From Bacillota bacterium (GTDB lineage Bacteria > Bacillota > Clostridia > Lachnospirales > Lachnospiraceae), in assembly GCA_023387655.1 (NCBI GenBank), contig JAEWHR010000018.1:1-27185 (forward strand): a DNA stretch of 27,185 nt, given 5' to 3'. Below, in pieces: positions 1 to 6,941 of the stretch (the stretch's first letter is position 1; each line of letters starts with the position of its first letter). Made by a program: the position numbers and the translations under genes. Under the pieces are notes generated by a model. That model was given only the letters and a program-made list of their open reading frames with translations. It ran no database searches and was not told the origin of the DNA.

Positions 1-1349
1 CCTCTGGTCCATCCAGAAGAATCCCCTAAACAATGAAGTCCCTTAATGTTGGTATCAAACTCTGGTGTCATCTTAATACGGTTACTATAGAACTTTAATT
101 CTGGAGAGTATAATAAAGTTTCTGAACTTGCAAATCCAGGAACTACGTTATCTACCGCTTGAATAAAGTTTATAATGTTTGTCATAGCTCGGTATGGCAT
201 AGCAGCTGTAATATCACCAGCAACAGCATCTGGAAGCGTTGGTTTTACATTGGACTGGCTTAATTCTTTTGGCCAAGTTCTTTTTCCAGAAAGAATATCT
301 CCATAACGCTGTACTAAAATATGTCCGCAACTTAGCATATTCGTTAATTCTCCAACTTTTTGTGCATACGCAATCGGTTGATTAAATGGTACGCTAAAGT
401 TATGAGAAACAAGAATTGCAAGGTTCGTATTGTCAGACTTCATTTCTTTATAGGAATGACCATTTACTACTGCTAAATCATTATCGTAATTCTCTTGACT
501 AACAAATCCTCCAGGATTTTGACAGAAGGTACGTACTTTATTCTTAAATGGAGCTGGATATCCGATTAACTTGGATTCGTATAATACCTTGTTTACATCC
601 TCCATAATCTCGTTACGTACTTCTACACGTACACCGATATCTACGGTTCCCGGTTGATGGGCAATGTCATGCTCTTCGCAAATTTTCTCAAGCCAATCAG
701 CACCTTTACGTCCTGTTGCAACGACAATATGTTCTCCCTTTAACTCAATGCAATCCTCTTGTTTTAAAACATTTTCGATGATTGCACCGGTACAAGTACT
801 ATCTTCAATAATAAGATTTTTACATATATAATTAAAATAAATCTCTACACCTTGCTCTAACAGGTATTCTTCAATACTTTGATAAAGTTTATGAGCCTTC
901 TCTGTTCCAAGATGACGAATTGGACAATCTACCAATTTTAAACCAGCTTGAATCGCTCTTTTACGAATATCCTTTGTTTTTTCTGGCTGACTAATTCCCT
1001 CAATTTTATTATCAGCACCAAACTCTAGGTATATTCCATCGGTATAATGAATCATTTCCTGAGCAAGATCTTCACCAATAAGAGTTGGTAAATCTCCACC
1101 CACTTCATAGCTTAAAGACAATTTTCCATCTGAAAAAGCTCCAGCACCGGAAAATCCTGTTGTGATATGACAAAAAGGTTTACAATTTAAGCATTGCTTT
1201 GTTTTCGTTTTTGGACAGCTTCTCTTTTCTACAGAACGTCCTTTTTCAACAATTGCAATCTTTTTCTTGCTTCCCTTTTTGATCATCTCAAGCGCAGTAA
1301 AGATACCTGCTGGTCCTGCACCAATAATCACGACATCATATTGTTTCAT
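1..1349 (-). CDS. NAD(P)/FAD-dependent oxidoreductase (COG2509-type), 3' end cut by the window
   Basis: The frame starts at ATG 1349 and stays open to the window edge (449 codons), so the C-terminus is missing. The N-terminus reads MKQYDVVIIGAGPAGIFTAL, a Rossmann beta-alpha-beta FAD-binding motif GxGxxG. A cysteine-rich stretch (CPKTKTKQCLNCKPFC, about residues 50-65) follows, then GFSGAGAFSDGKL, typical of the uncharacterised FAD-dependent dehydrogenases of COG2509. Near the cut end LGDSSGWTRG resembles the GD box that contacts FAD. The ribosome site GAAAGGAAG lies about 6 nt before the ATG. A consensus promoter sits about 150 nt upstream, so the gene appears to be transcribed on its own. 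The substrate is unknown. Confidence is high for a flavoprotein and moderate for the family name. Confidence 0.85.
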   Translation of the reverse strand, partial: MKQYDVVIIGAGPAGIFTALEMIKKGSKKKIAIVEKGRSVEKRSCPKTKTKQCLNCKPFCHITTGFSGAGAFSDGKLSLSYEVGGDLPTLIGEDLAQEMIHYTDGIYLEFGADNKIEGISQPEKTKDIRKRAIQAGLKLVDCPIRHLGTEKAHKLYQSIEEYLLEQGVEIYFNYICKNLIIEDSTCTGAIIENVLKQEDCIELKGEHIVVATGRKGADWLEKICEEHDIAHQPGTVDIGVRVEVRNEIMEDVNKVLYESKLIGYPAPFKNKVRTFCQNPGGFVSQENYDNDLAVVNGHSYKEMKSDNTNLAILVSHNFSVPFNQPIAYAQKVGELTNMLSCGHILVQRYGDILSGKRTWPKELSQSNVKPTLPDAVAGDITAAMPYRAMTNIINFIQAVDNVVPGFASSETLLYSPELKFYSNRIKMTPEFDTNIKGLHCLGDSSGWTR

Positions 1350-1494
1350 CTGCATCTTCCTTTCGGTAATTCCTTCATCAGTTTACTGAATCGAAACTTT
1401 ATTCTGTTACTATAAAGCGGTGAAAAAAGCAATTGCGTCCATATCCCCTTATTTTCATTTTTGATATGTTTACAATAGTTTCTTAACCTTATTT

Positions 1495-1523
1495 ATTATA
1501 GATGACCAGAAAATTTGTGTCAA
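1495..1523 (-). promoter_or_regulatory. Consensus sigma-A promoter for the FAD oxidoreductase
   Basis: On the minus strand TTGACA (1518-1523) is followed after exactly 17 nt by TATAAT (1495-1500). Both hexamers match consensus perfectly. This predicts a start near 1488 and a 5' leader of about 140 nt before the ATG at 1349. Confidence 0.8.
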
Positions 1524-1628
1524 GCAAATAGCTTAATATCCAATGGAATCCTTGGTAAATTATATTAATATATAGAAGCTAAATTTAAAGTAACAAAGCT
1601 ATAATTGCATACTTTTCTCCTGCACTAA

Positions 1629-3371
1629 CTATATCTTAAACTGATCCACAATTGTTTGCAATTCCTTTGCATGTTGCATTGATTCCTCTGCTTTCTCTGA
1701 AGTTTTTCCGGTAAGCTCCACTGTGTTCGAGGTCTTTTGTGCAATATCAGTAATTCCTGTTGCTGCTTCGGAAATCGTATCATTGATACCCATGATCGCT
1801 TCTGCTATGTTTTTAATTGTCGTCTGCAAGCTACCAATGGAGGTATTAATTATCGACATACTATCATTAAACTTCATGGCATCATCAGAATATTGTGTGC
1901 TAACATTACGTATTTCTGTATAATCATTCAAAACCTTATTATCTAAGAAATCCAATGTCTTTGATAAACAGTCAGCCATATTGTTTACGGCATCTTGCAC
2001 CTCAAAAACAATATCCGTAATATCTTTCACGGTTCTTGTGGATTGGTTTGCTAAATTACCAATCTCCGTTGCTACTACTGCAAATCCCCTTCCTGACTCA
2101 CCAGCCCTTGCCGCTTCAATGGATGCATTTAAAGACAATAAACTTGTTTGTGAAGCAATATCCATAATCGCTTTCGAGAGAGTTTGAATTCTTTCTACAG
2201 ATTTTGATTTCTCAATTGCTACCGTAGTCTTCTCTTTCACATCCTCATACATTTGCTTTGTGAGATCACTGGCATCTTCTATGCTAATATGAAGATCTTT
2301 CGCTCGTTGCATAATCTCTTGTGCCATTGACTTTCCTTCATCTGTTAGCTGACTAATTTCCTTTGTATTATCTTCAACATAAATAATCTTTTCATTAATA
2401 GACTCCGTTGTTGCCGCTGTTTCTTCTACACCTGCTGCAAGCTCTTGTGCTGTCGCTGAGTTATCACTAGAATATTCATTTACCTCATTGGCATAGCGGG
2501 TTAGTTCTTCTGCATTACTTTCAATACTTCTCGATGCTTGAGTTAAACTTTTAATCATAACAATGATATTCTCACGCATTTTTCCAATGGAGCGACTCAT
2601 CTCACCAAATTCATCTCGGTGGGTATCTAGTTTTTTCTGTCTCTCGTCCTCAGAAAAATCGAGATTTGAGATTCGATTGACTGCCTCTGTTATGGTAATC
2701 GTAGGTTTTGCTAATATGTAAGATATTATTGATCCTACAATGATCGCTAAAAGTAAAACAAAAATATTACCAAATATCATGCTACGATTAAATTCTACTC
2801 TAGGTAACATGATATCCGATTCATCTGCGGTTAAAACGAGGATTGTATTTTCCTTATCAGAAATGTAGTATCCAGCATATTTCATTACTCCTTGGTATTC
2901 ATATAGAATTGTATCGTTCTCTGGGACAATTCCTTGCTTTAACTGTTCGACAATTCCTTCTACTACTGAATTCTCAACTTCAGCCCCAACCTTATTTTCT
3001 ATCGTATGATACAGCATGATTCCATTACGATCGACCACATAAGCGTAACTAGACGGAATGCCTTCTAATGAAATTCCGTGTAATAATATATTAAAATCTT
3101 CGTAGGTTAAAGCTTGAGATTTTGTATTTATCTCGTTTTCTATCAAATGTCCATAAGCATTTGTGACATCCAACATACTTGACTTTGTCTTCTCATCAAT
3201 CACTTTATTAAAATTTGGCAATGCTGTTAATAGATTTAATATACATGCTATGGCCGCAATTAAAAGCATAACTCCTACAACTTTGGCCCTCAAAGAATGA
3301 AACATTCTTGTCGCCACTGTTTTCCCGATTTCCTTTGTTACTGACTTTTCTTTTGGATCTCCTATGTTCAT
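1629..3371 (-). CDS. Methyl-accepting chemotaxis protein with a Cache-type sensor
   Basis: This 580-residue chemoreceptor has the standard order: TM1 (about 30-52), an extracytoplasmic domain of about 140 residues (55-195) that looks like a single Cache domain (AYVVDRNGIMLYHT, YAGYYI), TM2 (198-221), HAMP (about 222-275) and a cytoplasmic signalling rod to 580. The hairpin tip that contacts CheA/CheW is clear at about 401-435 (IASQTSLLSLNASIEAARAG, then GRGFAVVA). A likely methylation helix is at about 305-322 (AQELAAGVEETAATT). The start is supported by GGAGG 4 nt upstream. The gene diverges from a TAXI-type binding lipoprotein, so that protein could be a ligand-loaded partner; this is inference. 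No flagellar or che genes are in the window. The ligand cannot be read from sequence. Confidence 0.93.
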   Translation of the reverse strand: MNIGDPKEKSVTKEIGKTVATRMFHSLRAKVVGVMLLIAAIACILNLLTALPNFNKVIDEKTKSSMLDVTNAYGHLIENEINTKSQALTYEDFNILLHGISLEGIPSSYAYVVDRNGIMLYHTIENKVGAEVENSVVEGIVEQLKQGIVPENDTILYEYQGVMKYAGYYISDKENTILVLTADESDIMLPRVEFNRSMIFGNIFVLLLAIIVGSIISYILAKPTITITEAVNRISNLDFSEDERQKKLDTHRDEFGEMSRSIGKMRENIIVMIKSLTQASRSIESNAEELTRYANEVNEYSSDNSATAQELAAGVEETAATTESINEKIIYVEDNTKEISQLTDEGKSMAQEIMQRAKDLHISIEDASDLTKQMYEDVKEKTTVAIEKSKSVERIQTLSKAIMDIASQTSLLSLNASIEAARAGESGRGFAVVATEIGNLANQSTRTVKDITDIVFEVQDAVNNMADCLSKTLDFLDNKVLNDYTEIRNVSTQYSDDAMKFNDSMSIINTSIGSLQTTIKNIAEAIMGINDTISEAATGITDIAQKTSNTVELTGKTSEKAEESMQHAKELQTIVDQFKI

Positions 3372-3579
3372 ACATCCTCCATTTAAGTATTCTTTTTTTT
3401 ATTCTTCTGTGGTATTTACCTTAATTTTTATGCACAGTATTTGGAATGAAGATTATTCACCTCCCCCACATTTCATGATTTGTTTATATGTTTAACTAGT
3501 TTTCTAACAACTATAGTTACAAAAATATGTTAAAAAATGTTTATATTTAGCTAATTATTCACAAATTGTAAAATTTCAA
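3372..3579. other. Divergent intergenic region between chemoreceptor and TAXI gene
   Basis: AT-rich, with no convincing coding frame. A strong Shine-Dalgarno-like stretch on the minus strand (GGGGGAGGTG, 3458-3467) has no suitable start codon after it. I could not identify a clear sigma-A or sigma-28 promoter for the chemoreceptor here. Confidence 0.4.
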
Positions 3580-3608
3580 TTGACTAATATTTCTAAAGCT
3601 GATATATT
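3580..3608 (+). promoter_or_regulatory. Promoter of the TAXI binding-protein gene
   Basis: TTGACT (3580-3585) and TATATT (3603-3608) are separated by 17 nt, about 60 nt before the ATG at 3667. Just downstream is a small dyad, TGGCA-N7-TGCCA (3615-3631), a candidate operator. The TTG of the -35 box opens a longer reading frame, but it lies in the promoter and is not a credible start. Confidence 0.55.
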
Positions 3609-3666
3609 AGTGCCTGGCAAATCGAATGCCATTACATATGACCATTTTAATATTAAAGGAGTATCT

Positions 3667-4656
3667 ATGGGTAAAAGGTTCAATTTAAACAAGTATTCTA
3701 GCTTGTCTACTCTCTTTCTCCTCTTGTTGTTACTAACCGGATGTAATAAAGCTAATTCTCCTCATCCTCCACAGACTTTACATATTCCAACAGCATCCTC
3801 ATCCGGAGCTCTTTATCAACTTGGGGACTTAATTACAACCCTGTGGACAAATGAGTTAGACTACATTACTGCAAACTCCTATGAAAGCAATGGAGGCATC
3901 GAGAATTTAAATCAATTGCAACAAGGCGATGCCAATGTTACATTTGCTGTAACAAGTATCCTATATGAAGCTTATCATGGGATCGGAGATTTCGAAGAGA
4001 AAGCAAATGATAAATTACGTATAATTGCAGGATTATACTATAATCCAAACCATGTTGTTGTCTCAAAGGATACGAATGTTAAATTTCTTTCTGACTTAAA
4101 AGGACTTCCCTTTTCACCTGGTGCAATTGGAAGTACTACCGTGAAAGAAGCCACTCAGCATTTTGAAGTTTTGGGTATTGATTTATCTCAATACTGTGAC
4201 CTAGTTTATACCGGATTTACAGAATCTATTGAATTACTTAAAAACAACAAGATAAAAGGTGCTTGGATTATGTCAGGTATTCCAAATCTAGCGGTAAGTC
4301 AGATGACGAGTGAAGCTGGAGCACATCTACTCAGCATAAGCGACCTAACAATTAGTAAACTCCAACAAGACTATCCATGGTATGTTAAGTACATAATTCC
4401 CGCAGGGACCTATGAAAACCAAGATACTGATATAACCACATCCGCAGTTAAGTTAGCATTATGTACAACAACTGACTTAGATGAGCAAACAGTATATGAT
4501 TTAACCAAAACCTTATGGGAGCATATGGATGCATTAAAAGATAATAACACTACATTGCGCTCTGTCAGCTTAGAAGGAGCTGTTACAGACCTTGCTGGAC
4601 TTCCTCTTCATGAAGGTGCTATCAAATACTACAAGGAGAGAGGCATCATAAAATAG
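3667..4656 (+). CDS. TAXI-family TRAP-transporter-type solute-binding lipoprotein
   Basis: The start at 3667 is chosen because AAAGGAG lies 5 nt upstream and the protein then begins with a proper signal peptide: basic MGKRFNLNK, a leucine-rich core and the lipobox LLTGC, predicting a lipid-anchored extracytoplasmic protein (329 residues before processing). The mature part opens with IPTASSSGALYQLGD, matching the family start (TGSxxGxYxxxG), followed by NGGIENLNQLQQGDANVTFA and LKGLPFSPGAIGS, both typical of TAXI binding proteins. Such proteins normally feed a fused TRAP membrane subunit, but none is in the window. The closest neighbour is the divergent chemoreceptor. The ligand is unknown; organic acids or amino acids such as glutamate are typical of the family. 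Confidence 0.88.
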   Translation: MGKRFNLNKYSSLSTLFLLLLLLTGCNKANSPHPPQTLHIPTASSSGALYQLGDLITTLWTNELDYITANSYESNGGIENLNQLQQGDANVTFAVTSILYEAYHGIGDFEEKANDKLRIIAGLYYNPNHVVVSKDTNVKFLSDLKGLPFSPGAIGSTTVKEATQHFEVLGIDLSQYCDLVYTGFTESIELLKNNKIKGAWIMSGIPNLAVSQMTSEAGAHLLSISDLTISKLQQDYPWYVKYIIPAGTYENQDTDITTSAVKLALCTTTDLDEQTVYDLTKTLWEHMDALKDNNTTLRSVSLEGAVTDLAGLPLHEGAIKYYKERGIIK

Positions 4657-4780
4657 CTATTACATCCTTCATACTAATTAAAGCTATTACATCCTTCATA
4701 CTAATTAAAGTTATTAGATACTTCATACTAATCAAAGCTATTACCTCATTTTATACTAATAAAAGCTGTCACATCCTTTT
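4655..4780. repeat. 27-bp tandem repeats at the 3' end of the TAXI gene
   Basis: Units begin AGCTATTACATCC and end TACTAATTAA. Units 1 (4655-4681) and 2 (4682-4708) are identical. Unit 3 (4709-4735) has four changes, unit 4 (4736-4763) is 28 bp and more diverged, and a fifth is partial (4764-4780). The first unit overlaps the TAG stop of the TAXI gene. Confidence 0.85.
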
Positions 4781-4866
4781 TTATAACTCATGAAATATGG
4801 AGTATGATTAGAAATTTCTTCTCCATATCTTGTATAGAGCTATCAAAGATAAATGTAACAGCTTTT
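4761..4866. terminator. Possible bidirectional terminator / large inverted repeat between convergent genes
   Basis: Outer arms AAAAGCTGTCACAT (4761-4774) and ATGTAACAGCTTTT (4853-4866) pair at 13 of 14 positions. An inner perfect 8-bp stem, ATATGGAG (4795-4802) with CTCCATAT (4821-4828), lies in the loop. T-runs follow the arm on either strand, so it could end transcription of the TAXI gene (+) and of the permease operon (-). The loop is long for an intrinsic terminator, hence moderate confidence. Confidence 0.45.
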
Positions 4867-4899
4867 TAAATTAATACTAATCTTCGTTATTAAATTATT

Positions 4900-5970
4900 C
4901 TATTTCTTCTTATGAATCATTTCATCTTCGAATTCTTCTTCTACTTGTTTTGCTAAATCTTTCGTAAATAGAAGATAATCTTCACTCTCCGACTCATTAT
5001 CGGTATCCTCTTTTTTAGTAGACTCCTCTTCTTCTGATAACATGGAATCGTATTCGTCTTCATCTTCTGATAATTTGGAGTCATACTTATAATCATCCTC
5101 ATCCTCTGATAACCTATCGTCATCTTCATACTGATCATCGGACAACCTAGAGTTATACTCGTACTCATCCTCATCCTCAGATAACTCCGAATCATCCTCA
5201 TCCTCCTCATCCGGTAGTTCCTGTGGCATTCCATAGAATTTTTCTTGCTCTTTGGCATTATTTTTTCTAGGATAATCTATCTCCTCATCTTCGTAAGTAT
5301 CCTCTTCCCCTGTGATCTTCTTATGGATCCCATGAAAAATACCTTCAATAATAATTGTCATAATAAGATAGAATATAATACATACAAAGATGGAGAAGAA
5401 TGGGTACATCGTTCTTTGACCAATTCTTGTCATTACCTCTGTTAGATCATTTACAGAAATATAGCCAACAATGGTAGTCCATTGTAGAAGTAAGATTGCT
5501 AGTCGTTTTACCATAAATAAGGTATCTTCTACCGTCTGTGGTAAGGTTACCGTAAAATAAACCTGCTTTAATCTTCGAATCACCACAATGTCCTGGTGCT
5601 TTTTCGCTTCTCTCACCTGTCTTGCAATAATCTGTGCAAAATGACCTGCACCATATAATCCAATGGCAAGTCCAGTAATTAAGGTGATACTTAAATACAA
5701 TCGTTTAAATATTACATAATAAAATAACAATAATATCAATACTACTGGTGTACTACGAAATATAAAACTAATCGCATGGGCTAATCCCGAGATTCCTCTC
5801 TTATGGTATGACATAAAGTAACTTAATACCGACCCGATTGCTATCGTTACTAACCACGCAATTACTACTAAAATAATTGTCACAATTACGCTTTTTGCGA
5901 TTAGGTAATATGCTCCACCGGAGATTAGATTGTTATTTATCGCATCAAAGATATTTCTGATAAAGCTCAT
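4900..5970 (-). CDS. Divergent amino-acid-type ABC permease with a repetitive acidic cytoplasmic tail
   Basis: 356 residues. Residues 1-220 form a HisM-like inner-membrane permease with about five hydrophobic segments (22-50, 66-88, 93-110, 153-172, 190-212) and the family-like turns FRSTPVVLILLLFYY and GYISVNDLTEV. The EAA loop that docks the ATPase (EAAxxxGx9IxLP) is degenerate: HQD (125-127) stands where EAA should be and I131 where the conserved Gly should be, although VTLPQ (141-145) is kept. Residues 221-356 form a tail absent from ordinary permeases, strongly acidic, with about five imperfect repeats of the type DSxLSEDEDEY (260-317). The gene is last in an operon with the permuted binding protein and the propeller protein, 119 nt after the former. 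No ATPase is nearby. Whether it still transports is open. Confidence 0.8.
   Translation of the reverse strand: MSFIRNIFDAINNNLISGGAYYLIAKSVIVTIILVVIAWLVTIAIGSVLSYFMSYHKRGISGLAHAISFIFRSTPVVLILLLFYYVIFKRLYLSITLITGLAIGLYGAGHFAQIIARQVREAKKHQDIVVIRRLKQVYFTVTLPQTVEDTLFMVKRLAILLLQWTTIVGYISVNDLTEVMTRIGQRTMYPFFSIFVCIIFYLIMTIIIEGIFHGIHKKITGEEDTYEDEEIDYPRKNNAKEQEKFYGMPQELPDEEDEDDSELSEDEDEYEYNSRLSDDQYEDDDRLSEDEDDYKYDSKLSEDEDEYDSMLSEEEESTKKEDTDNESESEDYLLFTKDLAKQVEEEFEDEMIHKKK
5020..5193 (-). repeat. In-frame repeats encoding the acidic tail of the permease
   Basis: The DNA is a run of imperfect repeats rich in TCATCCTCATCCTC/TCTGATAA on the plus strand. It encodes about five units (DDSELSEDEDEYEY, NSRLSDDQYED, DDRLSEDEDDYKY, DSKLSEDEDEY, DSMLSEEEEST). 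Such repeats can expand or contract by slippage, so length may vary between strains. Confidence 0.8.
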
Positions 5971-6089
5971 ATTCTTTCTCCTCTCACTTCCAGATATCTC
6001 ATCAAAGATAACAATAGATTGATAAAAACTTTGAATGCTCTGGAATTTCTTTTATTTTGATTTAATTTTGTATGAATACTGCCTTCATA

Positions 6090-6941
6090 CTACTCTAAAA
6101 CCAGATAAGCGTATTGATTCATTGTATAGTAACCGTCAGTCATACAATATACTTTTTTTGAATCTACTGTACTTTTACTAGTTCCGTAGCAAAAGAGTAC
6201 ATCTACTTTACCACCCATTAACATGGAAAAACTCGTATCATTTTGTAGGTATACATATCGGATCTCTTTTCCTAGAAGTTTACCAATCTCATGCATTAAA
6301 GTCACGCTAAATCCATATGGCTTTTGCTCAAAATCTACCATATCAATCGGTGGCGTCGCACCGGTAACTCCTACGTAGATTGTCCCATTCGTTCCTGATA
6401 TTTTTTCTAAATCCTTGGCATATACTTTCTTAATTTCATCTGCCTCGATATAGGTAGATACAAGGGAGTCTAGGACTCCGTTTTCTTTTAACGTGTTCAA
6501 TGCTCCATTGATATCATCTTTTAATGCTTGATTTTTGACAGAAAGCGCCATACCAAACTCAAGTCTATCCTCTGTTTCTTTTGGTATCTCAAGCTTTCGG
6601 ATTCCTTCCTCTGTTCTGGCTAAATAATCCGCCGTTACGTCAGCAAACCAAGCTACCTGTATCTCATTCGTTCTAAGGGCTGAGAGGGTTTCTGTAACAT
6701 CTGGATAAGAACGATATCCCCTTAACTTAATTCCAAGTATACTATCAAATAATATCTTTGTACTATTATCTGGCATCTTAGAAGTAACACCGCCCATTGT
6801 CTTACCGTTTAGTTCCACAACTGCTTCTATATTCTCAGAGGTCACTTTAGCTCCATCATGAAACAATCCTGCACCTGCAAATAGTAGACAAAGAATTGCA
6901 AGAACTGCAACCGTTATCCATTTTGATCTCGTTCTCATCAT
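6090..6941 (-). CDS. Extracytoplasmic solute-binding protein (SBP_bac_3 type) with lobes in swapped order
   Basis: 283 residues: a basic start, a hydrophobic segment (8-27, no lipobox Cys) acting as signal peptide or anchor, then two halves. Residues about 37-165 resemble the second lobe and C-terminal tail of a type-II amino-acid binding protein (LNGKTMGGVTSK, then AWFADVTADYL and INGALNTLKENGVLDSLVSTY). Residues about 186-283 resemble the first lobe (TIYVGVTGATPPID, KPYGFSVTLMHEIGKLLGK, MGGKVDVLFCYGT), where the protein ends. The usual order is reversed, which suggests circular permutation. K262 stands about where the substrate-binding Arg usually is. The start overlaps the propeller gene's stop by 4 nt (ATGA), implying translational coupling, and the permease follows. 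Alternative: a tandem fusion truncated at both ends. Confidence 0.75.
   Translation of the reverse strand: MMRTRSKWITVAVLAILCLLFAGAGLFHDGAKVTSENIEAVVELNGKTMGGVTSKMPDNSTKILFDSILGIKLRGYRSYPDVTETLSALRTNEIQVAWFADVTADYLARTEEGIRKLEIPKETEDRLEFGMALSVKNQALKDDINGALNTLKENGVLDSLVSTYIEADEIKKVYAKDLEKISGTNGTIYVGVTGATPPIDMVDFEQKPYGFSVTLMHEIGKLLGKEIRYVYLQNDTSFSMLMGGKVDVLFCYGTSKSTVDSKKVYCMTDGYYTMNQYAYLVLE

Noticed and set aside
1194..1415. Plus-strand 73-residue reading frame
   Set aside because: It lies mostly over the start of the FAD oxidoreductase on the other strand, with no ribosome site and an odd Phe/Leu/Cys-rich composition.
3458..3467. Strong ribosome-site-like sequence on the minus strand before the chemoreceptor
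   Set aside because: No ATG, GTG or TTG at suitable distance opens a frame; treated as chance or a relic.
3615..3631. CcpA cre-like site
   Set aside because: The dyad TGGCA-N7-TGCCA is symmetrical but does not fit the spacing of the cre consensus; kept only as an unnamed operator candidate.
3580..3666. N-terminal extension of the TAXI protein from a TTG start
   Set aside because: The TTG is part of the -35 box, there is no ribosome site, and the signal peptide with lipobox begins at 3667.
4761..4866. Miniature transposon (MITE)
   Set aside because: No target-site duplication is visible and the T-runs on both sides fit a terminator better.
4953..5258. Methionine-rich same-strand frame in the permease tail
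   Set aside because: It is a shifted reading of the acidic repeat region, without a ribosome site.
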